A DNA stretch of 5,328 bases from SAR202 cluster bacterium (lineage in GTDB: Bacteria > Chloroflexota > Dehalococcoidia > Lucifugimonadales > UBA826), in NCBI GenBank assembly GCA_009392675.1, contig VFFY01000078.1, positions 1-5,328 on the forward strand, written 5' to 3'. A program made the position numbers and the translations under genes. The notes under the pieces are model-generated. The model worked only from the letters and a program-made list of their open reading frames with translations. It was not told the DNA's origin and searched no databases. Positions within the stretch are counted from its first letter, which is position 1. The number at the start of each line of letters is the position of its first letter. This document shows positions 1 through 5,328 of the stretch, one piece after another.

Positions 1-2
1 TA

Positions 3-998
3 CCTACTGTAGATGCCGAAGACCGACGCAGAGGACTCAAATTAATAAATGGAATGCTCAGCGAAGTTGGACTGACTAGCGTTCATGATGCAAGCGTATC
101 GAATGATGAATTCGTAACTTACCAGGAAGGTCTAGAAAACGGTGACTTGGATCTCAGGGTCTACATGCTTATGGCAAAGGCTCACTTCCCTGCCCTCCGA
201 GATGCTGGTATACGAACAGGATTCGGAAACGATCATTTAAGAGTTGGAGGCATCAAAATGGTCTCTGACGGAGCGATAGCAGCAAGGACCGCCTACCTGT
301 CTGAGCCGTACATAGGTTCCGATCATGATGATTGTGGCATACAAGCCATGAGTCCGGAAGAGATAAATGAATCCGTTAGAGAAATACATTCAGAAGGCTT
401 TCAGGTCTGCATACATGCAAATGGGGACCTCGCAATATCTATGGTATTGGACGCGTATGAGAAAATATTGAAAGAGTTCCCAAGATCTAACCCAAGACAC
501 CGCATAGAGCACTGTACCCTTGTTAACCCAGAAATTTTAACAAGGATGAACAGAACCGGTACCATAGCCACCCCTTTCTGCACTTACGTTTATTACCATG
601 GCGAAAAAATGCAATTTTACGGTGATGAGAGGTTAGAGTGGATGTTCGCACAAAAATCTTTCATGGAATACGGAGTCATCTCTACGGGGGCTACTGATTA
701 CCCACCAGGACCGTATGAGCCATTATTAGGTATCCAAAGCTGTGTTACTAGAACCGATATAAACGGAACTCTTTGGGGGCCAAGTCAAAAAATATCTGCC
801 AAGGATGCTCTTCGAATCTACACCTTAAACGGAGCCTATGCTTCATTTGAAGAATCCCAGAAAGGTTCAATTGAACCGGGTAAATTAGCCGACTTTGTGG
901 TACTTGAAGAAGACATATTGGATGTGGACCCTTTCTCCATCAAAGATATCAAGGTCTTAAAGACTGTGGTAGGGGGAAAACCTATTTACGAAATTTAG
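3..998 (+). CDS. Amidohydrolase family 3 (YtcJ-like) metal-dependent hydrolase, N-terminus cut off by window edge
   Basis: The frame is open to the left edge of the window and ends at TAG 996-998, giving 331 visible residues. Family members are usually about 530-570 residues, so some 200-240 N-terminal residues, including the usual HxH metal motif, lie outside. The first ATG (54) is internal: the codons before it also read as family sequence. Numbering from that ATG, visible hallmarks are DGAIAARTAYLSEPY (about 72-86), HANGD (121-125), RHRIEHC (148-154), a TDYP segment (214-217) followed by EPLLGIQSCVTR, and the C-terminal signature TLNGAYASF...GSIEPGKLADFVVL (about 258-284). The two histidines and the aspartate fit the family's metal ligands. 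Family members hydrolyse C-N bonds in amides or formamides, probably in the cytoplasm; the substrate here cannot be told. It is convergent with ileS, and the stop codons overlap. The family call is secure, the substrate unknown. Confidence 0.9.
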   Translation, partial: PTVDAEDRRRGLKLINGMLSEVGLTSVHDASVSNDEFVTYQEGLENGDLDLRVYMLMAKAHFPALRDAGIRTGFGNDHLRVGGIKMVSDGAIAARTAYLSEPYIGSDHDDCGIQAMSPEEINESVREIHSEGFQVCIHANGDLAISMVLDAYEKILKEFPRSNPRHRIEHCTLVNPEILTRMNRTGTIATPFCTYVYYHGEKMQFYGDERLEWMFAQKSFMEYGVISTGATDYPPGPYEPLLGIQSCVTRTDINGTLWGPSQKISAKDALRIYTLNGAYASFEESQKGSIEPGKLADFVVLEEDILDVDPFSIKDIKVLKTVVGGKPIYEI

Positions 999-3900
999 TC
1001 CGATTTCCGAACTGATATCGTGACTTGTTCTCCTTCCAATTCATAGCTTTCTGAATAGCTATCATCCAAACTTTCTCCTAATATGACTTCAGAAGCTAAA
1101 GTTTCCTGAAGTACATAATCATTAAAATTACCCACTACCCTCAAAATTTCAGCTGACCCATTTACAAACAAATCAATATGGTCAGATATTTCTAACCCTG
1201 CAGCTCTCCTAACATTCTGGATACTGTGAACCAATTCTCGGGCAAGTCCTTCATCTTTCAGTGAATCGGATATTTCTGTAGATATACCGACCGCATAGCC
1301 GCCATCAGTGGACGTAGAATAACCCTCCAACACATCAGCATTTACCAAGATATCCTCTGGGTTTAATTCAAAGCCAGCAATATCTACGGTGCTGCCAGAC
1401 TCGATAGCAGTCCTTACGCTATCAACATCGGCCTGTTCCAATGCTTCTCTAATCACAGCTACACCCCTGCCATATTTCGGTCCTAGAAGGGGCAAATTGG
1501 GCTGTAGCCGAAAGGTGACTATTTCTGAAGCATCATCAACTGGTTTTATCTCTTTGATATTGAGCTCATCTAATATCTGATCCTCTATAAGCCCTAACAT
1601 ATCTAGCTCACTGGCATTTCTAGTTTTAACAAACAATTCCTGCAAAGGTTGTCTTACTTTTATACCTGCTTTACTTCTCGCTGACCTGCCCATACTAGAT
1701 AGCTGCATAGCCAGTCTAACTCTTTCTGTCAGACCCTGATCAATCAAACTTTCATCACTAATTGGATACTCTTCCAAATGAACACTTTCCCTACCAAAGG
1801 AGAATTTAGAAGCCAAATTCTGGTACATTTTTTCAGTAACGAAAGGTATGACAGGTGCCATTAATTTTATTAGAGTCATCAGAACTTCATGCAATGTTGT
1901 ATATGCTGAAAGTTTGTCAATATCTGAATCGGCAGCTCCGCCTGTAAGTAATCCTGATTTCCAAAACCTTCTTCTACTTCTCCTCACATACCAGTTCGAA
2001 AGATATTCAATAAACTCCTCAACTTCCCTGGTGACCCTCTCTGGCCTGAAGTTTTCAAGGTTGTCAGTGACTGTTTGCACTAGGATATTTAATTCACTGA
2101 GAATCCATCTATCTAATTCAGCTCGATCTAGGATGTCAGGGGATTGGGTGTCAGGATCAAATTTATCAATATTCGCGTATGTAACAAAAAACGAATACAC
2201 ATTCCATAAAGGAATCAAGAATTGTCTACGGACCTCATCTGCACTACCAAAACCGAAATTCAAATTTGAAGCGGGATTCTGACTAGCGAATTGCCAGCGC
2301 ATCGCGTCAACCCCCATTTTTTCAGCAGCATCCTCAAACCAAATAGCATTACCCTTGCTTTTATGCATTTCTTCACCATTTGCGTCCCGCATTAGCGCAT
2401 AGCTGAAAATATTCTTGCAAGGTTCAGAATCGGCTAGAACTGTGCTCATTGTAAGCAGAGAATAGAACCAGTTTCTGTATTGCCCTGGAAAACTCTCAGA
2501 AATCCAATCAGCCGGAAACCAATCTTTCCAATAATTTTTGTCGTGTCGGTAATTTAATGTCGAAAAAGAAACAATACCAGCGTCTAGCCAAGGATTCCCG
2601 ACGTCTGAAACACGAGATAATTTCTCCCCGCAAGAAGAACAATTAATCTTCACGGAATCTATCCAAGGTTTATGAGGTGAATTTCCTTCAAATTCACCCC
2701 AGCCTTCGACAGCCCTTTCTTCCAATTCTTTCTCACTTCCAATTACATCGAAATTACCGCATGAGCATTTATAAATTGGGAGAGCCAAACCATAATATCT
2801 TTTCTTAGAAATCATCCAATCATCCATGTTTCTAAGCCAGTCCAACTCACGTTTCATCCCGAATTCAGGGACCCATCGAATATTTTGAGTGACTCGAGAT
2901 ATAGGCTCCCTTAGTGGGTCCATTTTTATGAACCATTCATCAACCAGCCTAAAGACCAACTCTGAACCACATCTCCAGCAATGAGGATATCTATGCTTGT
3001 AACGTTCTAGACGATAGAACTTACCTTTGCTCTTTAAACTCTCATATATTTTGTCATTGACTTCATATACATTTAATCCAGTGAGCCAACCGAACCCTGC
3101 CACAAAATCCCCTAAATCATCCAAAGGAGCTATGGTTGGTATACCTTCCCTTTTACCTAATGCAAAGTCCTCTTTACCGGCACCTGGAGCAATATGAACA
3201 ATCCCAGTACCTTCTGTTTCAGAAACTTCATCCCATGCTACAACTCTGTGTTTCACCCCCTCTTGAGCAGGCAATTCATCAAATGGTCCCTCATAATTCA
3301 ATCCTACTAATTCAGAACCTTTGAGTTCAGAGACCACTTCATGGTCTCCAGCCAGTGAGGATATGCGGGATTTAGCCAAATACAAATAGCCATGATCTTG
3401 CTTGATTTTCACATAATCCATGTCTTTATTTACAGCAGCAGCGCAATTCGAAGACAAGGTCCAAGGGGTCGTGGTCCATATGAGAAGAGAATCCTCAGTA
3501 GTTTCCAAGTCTGAATCAAGTATCGGAAATTTAACAAATAAACCGGGGTGTTCTGTTTCTACATACCCCTCTGTAACAATCTCGTGTTCGGACAACCCTG
3601 TACTGCATCGCGGGCACCACGGCATTACATCAGTGCCTTCATACAATAAACCTCTCTCATGACAAGTTTTCAAGAAGTGCCAAATCGTGTAATTGTTCTC
3701 ATCTGACATAGTGTGATAGGAATTATCCCAGTGCATCCAATAGGCCAGTTGTTTTGATTGTTCTGATATAACATCTGCAAATCGCTGAACCCTCTCTTTA
3801 CACAGCGTCACAAATTTATCTATCCCGTATCCTTCTATATCAGTTTTGGAGGTGAAGCCTAATTCTTTCTCCACTTCCACTTCTATCCACAACCCTTGCC

Positions 3901-4162
3901 CATCAAACCCGTTTTGGTACCTTTGCCTATATCCTTGCATAGTCCTAAATCGACTAAAAAGATCCTTGTAACTCCTACCCCAAGCATGATGCACCCCCAT
4001 ACGATTGTTAGCAGTTATGGGACCATCTATGAAGGAATAGCGTTTATCTGAATCTTCATTTTTTGCCATGTATTTATCTGGTATTTGATTTTCATTCCAC
4101 CATTTCAAAATACCGGTCTCCATCTCAGGAAAATTCATTTTCGGATTTACTGCTTCAAACAT
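995..4162 (-). CDS. ileS: Isoleucyl-tRNA synthetase, IleRS2-type with altered HIGH motif (GVHH)
   Basis: Class I synthetase that attaches isoleucine to tRNA-Ile in the cytoplasm, 1055 residues, in the usual 1030-1100 range of IleRS2-type enzymes. Domains in order: Rossmann fold with the HIGH-equivalent GVHH (56-59); CP1 editing domain with WTTTPWTL (229-236), VHIAP (322-326) and KED (330-332), so the editing threonines, His and Asp are kept; CxxC pairs at 183/186 and 395/398; a zinc-ribbon-like CxC (466/468) and CxxC (508/511); PGQYRNWFY (559-567); KMSKS-equivalent EMHKS (598-602, catalytic Lys kept); anticodon-binding helical domain from about 680; C-terminal extension with RRAAGLEISDHIDLF (985-999). 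The ATG at 4162 is chosen because GGGAG lies 5 nt upstream; a TTG at 4174 falls in the terminator's U-rich tail. The isoleucine T-box leader immediately upstream supports the amino acid assignment. Several active-site motifs diverge from canonical IleRS (see findings). Confidence 0.93.
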   Translation of the reverse strand: MFEAVNPKMNFPEMETGILKWWNENQIPDKYMAKNEDSDKRYSFIDGPITANNRMGVHHAWGRSYKDLFSRFRTMQGYRQRYQNGFDGQGLWIEVEVEKELGFTSKTDIEGYGIDKFVTLCKERVQRFADVISEQSKQLAYWMHWDNSYHTMSDENNYTIWHFLKTCHERGLLYEGTDVMPWCPRCSTGLSEHEIVTEGYVETEHPGLFVKFPILDSDLETTEDSLLIWTTTPWTLSSNCAAAVNKDMDYVKIKQDHGYLYLAKSRISSLAGDHEVVSELKGSELVGLNYEGPFDELPAQEGVKHRVVAWDEVSETEGTGIVHIAPGAGKEDFALGKREGIPTIAPLDDLGDFVAGFGWLTGLNVYEVNDKIYESLKSKGKFYRLERYKHRYPHCWRCGSELVFRLVDEWFIKMDPLREPISRVTQNIRWVPEFGMKRELDWLRNMDDWMISKKRYYGLALPIYKCSCGNFDVIGSEKELEERAVEGWGEFEGNSPHKPWIDSVKINCSSCGEKLSRVSDVGNPWLDAGIVSFSTLNYRHDKNYWKDWFPADWISESFPGQYRNWFYSLLTMSTVLADSEPCKNIFSYALMRDANGEEMHKSKGNAIWFEDAAEKMGVDAMRWQFASQNPASNLNFGFGSADEVRRQFLIPLWNVYSFFVTYANIDKFDPDTQSPDILDRAELDRWILSELNILVQTVTDNLENFRPERVTREVEEFIEYLSNWYVRRSRRRFWKSGLLTGGAADSDIDKLSAYTTLHEVLMTLIKLMAPVIPFVTEKMYQNLASKFSFGRESVHLEEYPISDESLIDQGLTERVRLAMQLSSMGRSARSKAGIKVRQPLQELFVKTRNASELDMLGLIEDQILDELNIKEIKPVDDASEIVTFRLQPNLPLLGPKYGRGVAVIREALEQADVDSVRTAIESGSTVDIAGFELNPEDILVNADVLEGYSTSTDGGYAVGISTEISDSLKDEGLARELVHSIQNVRRAAGLEISDHIDLFVNGSAEILRVVGNFNDYVLQETLASEVILGESLDDSYSESYELEGEQVTISVRKSD

Positions 4163-4167
4163 ATTTA

Positions 4168-4172
4168 CTCCC
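4168..4172 (-). promoter_or_regulatory. Shine-Dalgarno site of ileS
   Basis: GGGAG on the minus strand, 5 nt before the ATG at 4162. It decides the start: the in-frame TTG at 4174 overlaps the first G of this site and sits in the terminator's 3' tail, so it would lack its own ribosome binding site. Confidence 0.8.
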
Positions 4173-4178
4173 AAAATA

Positions 4179-4210
4179 TAAGGCCCGCCCCAATAAAGGG
4201 ACGGGCCTTA
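4179..4210 (-). terminator. Intrinsic terminator of the ileS T-box leader
   Basis: On the minus strand TAAGGCCCGTCCC (4210-4198) pairs with GGGGCGGGCCTTA (4191-4179) around the loop TTTATT, giving a 13-pair stem with one G-T pair, followed by TATTTT. The 5' arm contains the CCGTCCC needed by the antiterminator, so the two structures exclude each other. It ends 16 nt before the ileS start. It is probably also the only terminator for transcripts coming from the RraA-like gene upstream. Confidence 0.95.
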
Positions 4211-4217
4211 AAATAGT

Positions 4218-4232
4218 CCGCGGTACCACCCT
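4218..4232 (-). promoter_or_regulatory. T-box sequence / antiterminator 5' half
   Basis: AGGGTGGTACCGCGG on the minus strand is a full match to the T-box consensus AGGGUGGNACCGCG. In the antiterminator AGGG (4232-4229) can pair with CCCT and GCGG (4221-4218) with CCGT, both in the 5' arm of the terminator (CCGTCCCT, about 4204-4197). That leaves the bulge TGGTACC. UGGU in the bulge would pair with the ACCA end of uncharged tRNA; the variable base U matches discriminator A73, which tRNA-Ile carries. Confidence 0.97.
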
Positions 4233-4337
4233 AATTCCCCGTATCAACCGGGGCTCTTAGTCAAAAAGCACTGTTAACGTAGTGCAGATCCGTCATTTCC
4301 TAATCACTTATAAGTTTTCAGAATGAAACTCCGGAGT

Positions 4338-4340
4338 GAT
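4338..4340 (-). promoter_or_regulatory. T-box specifier codon ATC (isoleucine)
   Basis: ATC preceded by GAAG and followed by A and the closing strand CTCC of Stem I, the standard position of the specifier. AUC pairs with the GAU anticodon of the major tRNA-Ile and agrees with the downstream synthetase. The placement comes from comparison with the usual GAA-x-NNN-purine layout, not from a folded structure. Confidence 0.88.
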
Positions 4341-4443
4341 CTTCAAGCTAGCAGCAAGTACCCTCTCTCAGCAACCAAGGGCTCTCTGAACCGCAATCTA
4401 GTCTCTACTCGTCTCCATCAAAGTTATTTATTTAGCTGCATCA

Positions 4444-4472
4444 AGAGTAGAAAAGAGCATGCCTTGTGTCAA
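4444..4472 (-). promoter_or_regulatory. Probable sigma-70 promoter of the ileS leader
   Basis: A perfect -35 TTGACA (4472-4467), a 17 nt spacer and a weak -10 TACTCT (4449-4444, three of six consensus bases, keeping the first two and the last). The expected start near 4437 gives a leader of normal T-box length. The -35 begins 5 nt after the stop codon of the RraA-like gene. The weak -10 is the main doubt. Confidence 0.65.
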
Positions 4473-4477
4473 GATTT

Positions 4478-5203
4478 TCATTGAACTCTCTTTCGGCCGG
4501 TTTTCTCTTCATAAAGTTCCCAAGTGTTCTCATTGAACGGATAATACTTGCCAGGAGAACAATTTTCAATCTCCAATTGTGCTTTAATTACCTCCTCAAC
4601 TTCCTCTCTTTCATGTGCTATTTTGATTACCTCATCTACCTCAGAATTAGGAACAACTACCACGCCATCATCATCCCCTACCATCGCATCTCCAGGTCTA
4701 ACCAATACTCCACCACATTGAATAGCATCGTTAACCTGCCATGGCCAAAAGTCGGCTGGTCCTTGCTTTGCAGTTGTGGCAGCCGAGTAAACCGGAAAAC
4801 CGTACTCCTTTAAAGCCACACTATCTCTCACTCCCCCATCCGTAACTAAGCCACCCACTTGGAGCTGCATCAGACGCATGAATTTAATATCTCCACCTAT
4901 GGAGCTATATTGCCAGCCCATTGCGTCTATAACCAACACTTCACTTGGACCGCAAAGTTCTATTGCAACATACTCTGCTGATTGTTCTTTTTTGGGTTTC
5001 TCCTCAGCTATATCTGGCCTATGAGGAATAAATCTAAGCGTCACAGCCCTGCCGGCCATAGATTGGCCAAGTTGAAGAGGCTTGGCTCCTTCTACATAGG
5101 TGGAAGGCCAGCCTTTGACCCAAAGCCCGTCAATTAGGGTCTGAGTAGGTATTTTTTTCAAAACTTCCAATGTTTCATCTGCAATAGGTGTTATTTCTCT
5201 CAT
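4478..5203 (-). CDS. RraA-like protein (HMG/CHA aldolase superfamily, often named 'ribonuclease activity regulator RraA')
   Basis: Complete 241-residue protein of the RraA-like / dimethylmenaquinone-methyltransferase-like family (PF03737 type). Visible motifs: SxxTLxDxLxxxG-like N-terminal segment (about 20-31), AGRAVTLRFIP (50-60), LVIDAMG (90-96), SIGGDI (101-106), the signature GGLVTDGGVRD (117-127) whose Arg126-Asp127 match the substrate- and metal-binding pair of class II pyruvate aldolases of this fold, GGVLVRPGDAMVGDDDGVVVVP (164-185), and a C-terminal helix ending YPFNENTWELYEEKTG. Characterised relatives are divalent-metal 4-hydroxy-4-methyl-2-oxoglutarate aldolases/oxaloacetate decarboxylases, while E. 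coli RraA inhibits RNase E. The length and C-terminal tail resemble the longer bacterial paralogues, for which an aldolase or decarboxylase role is more likely than RNase control (inference). The ATG at 5203 is chosen over the TTG at 5221 because GAGGGG lies 6 nt upstream. It is followed directly by the ileS promoter and leader. Confidence 0.88.
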   Translation of the reverse strand: MREITPIADETLEVLKKIPTQTLIDGLWVKGWPSTYVEGAKPLQLGQSMAGRAVTLRFIPHRPDIAEEKPKKEQSAEYVAIELCGPSEVLVIDAMGWQYSSIGGDIKFMRLMQLQVGGLVTDGGVRDSVALKEYGFPVYSAATTAKQGPADFWPWQVNDAIQCGGVLVRPGDAMVGDDDGVVVVPNSEVDEVIKIAHEREEVEEVIKAQLEIENCSPGKYYPFNENTWELYEEKTGRKRVQ

Positions 5204-5209
5204 TTCGTT

Positions 5210-5215
5210 CCCCTC
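5210..5215 (-). promoter_or_regulatory. Shine-Dalgarno site of the RraA-like gene
   Basis: GAGGGG on the minus strand, 6 nt before the ATG at 5203. The in-frame TTG at 5221 lies upstream of this site and has no comparable purine-rich stretch at the right distance, so it is not used as the start. Confidence 0.8.
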
Positions 5216-5238
5216 AATCAAATTGAATTACTATGCAC

Positions 5239-5328
5239 CTATCTAAGCATATAATTGTGGTAACTATCTACTTCCCGGATTTGGTCTGATGGAGGATTAT
5301 CAAAGTGGAAACCGTAAATACTGACATA
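5239..5328 (-). CDS. Possible C-terminal end of an unidentified upstream gene
   Basis: On the minus strand one frame is open from the window edge for 29 codons and ends in TAG (5241-5239). The residues (YGFHFDNPPSDQIREVDSYH region) look protein-like in composition, and the stop lies 35 nt before the RraA-like start, as expected for co-transcribed genes. A frame this long is open by chance fairly often, and I recognise no family. No convincing promoter is visible in 5222-5328, which mildly favours an operon arrangement. Confidence 0.35.
   Translation of the reverse strand, partial: YVSIYGFHFDNPPSDQIREVDSYHNYMLR

Larger units (their letters stand above)
4163..4437 (-). ncRNA. T-box riboswitch leader (isoleucine, transcriptional type) controlling ileS
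   Basis: Complete tRNA-sensing leader of about 275 nt, read on the minus strand. Stem I runs from GGAG (4416-4413) to CTCC (4336-4333), with the distal AG-rich loops (CAGAGAGCC and GCTGAGAGAGGG, about 4390-4360) typical of Stem I. The specifier ATC (4340-4338) lies in the context GAAG-ATC-A-CTCC, as expected near the 3' side of Stem I. Stem II closes with TCATT (4326-4322) and AATGA (4297-4293). A hairpin GCACT/AGTGC (4285-4268) has loop GTTAA (4278-4274), which can pair with TTGAC (4264-4260), fitting the Stem IIA/B pseudoknot. Stem III is CCCCG/CGGGG (4253-4237). The T-box sequence and the terminator follow. Uncharged tRNA-Ile should favour antitermination; charged tRNA should leave the terminator. 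The 5' end is inferred from the promoter. Confidence 0.95.

Noticed and set aside
401..583. A minus-strand frame of 60 codons
   Set aside because: It is antisense to the amidohydrolase HANGD and RHRIEHC motifs.
1389..3662. Several plus-strand open frames of 60-144 codons across this stretch
   Set aside because: They are antisense to the well-supported ileS gene, have no family motifs and have no convincing ribosome binding sites.
995..4162. ileS product as a valyl- or leucyl-tRNA synthetase
   Set aside because: The C-terminal extension, the editing-domain motifs and the isoleucine T-box all favour IleRS.
4163..4174. A TTG start at 4174 giving ileS four extra residues
   Set aside because: It lies in the U-rich tail of the T-box terminator and overlaps the GGGAG site. 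The ATG at 4162 has that site at a good distance.
4237..4253. The CCCCG/CGGGG hairpin as a second terminator
   Set aside because: No T-tract follows. Its place just before the T-box sequence fits Stem III of the leader.
4466..4813. A plus-strand frame of 115 codons
   Set aside because: It lies antisense to the RraA-like gene, whose family motifs are clear, and its product has no recognisable feature.
5204..5221. A TTG start at 5221 for the RraA-like protein
   Set aside because: GAGGGG lies downstream of it and 6 nt before the ATG at 5203, and family similarity begins only after that ATG.
5222..5328. A promoter for the RraA-like gene, for example around TATATGCTTAG on the minus strand
   Set aside because: No -35 at an acceptable distance resembles the consensus.

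Overview
The window looks like ordinary bacterial chromosome: dense coding, modest AT-richness judged by eye, ATG starts with clear Shine-Dalgarno sites and almost no spare DNA. A T-box leader places the source among T-box users (Bacillota, Chloroflexota, Actinomycetota and relatives). Catabolic-type genes (an AH3 amidohydrolase and an RraA-like protein) flank a class I synthetase of the IleRS2 type. From memory this mix would suit an environmental Chloroflexota lineage such as SAR202, but that is a weak inference.

Layout. (1) 3-998, plus strand: the C-terminal 331 residues of an amidohydrolase family 3 (YtcJ-like) enzyme whose N-terminus lies left of the window. (2) 995-4162, minus strand: a complete 1055-residue isoleucyl-tRNA synthetase. 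Its stop codon overlaps the amidohydrolase stop in convergent orientation. (3) About 4163-4437, minus strand: a complete isoleucine T-box riboswitch leader with Stem I, an AUC specifier, Stem II, a likely IIA/B pseudoknot, Stem III, the T-box sequence and competing antiterminator and terminator. A sigma-70-type promoter with a perfect TTGACA lies just upstream. (4) 4478-5203, minus strand: a complete 241-residue RraA-like protein (HMG/CHA-aldolase superfamily). (5) 5239-5328, minus strand: a possible C-terminal end of a further gene in the same direction, weakly supported.

How it works together. The synthetase is very probably controlled by the charging state of tRNA-Ile. Uncharged tRNA would pair with the AUC specifier and the UGGU of the T-box, stabilise the antiterminator and let transcription enter ileS. 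I see no other terminator between the RraA-like gene and ileS, so the T-box terminator probably also ends the upstream transcript.

The most notable signal is in the synthetase. Its HIGH signature reads G-V-H-H, a swap of the first and third residues, and its KMSKS loop reads E-M-H-K-S. The G-x-H-H swap matches, from memory, the altered signature reported for mupirocin hyper-resistant IleRS2 enzymes. I see no mobile element, CRISPR array, tRNA or rRNA gene here.
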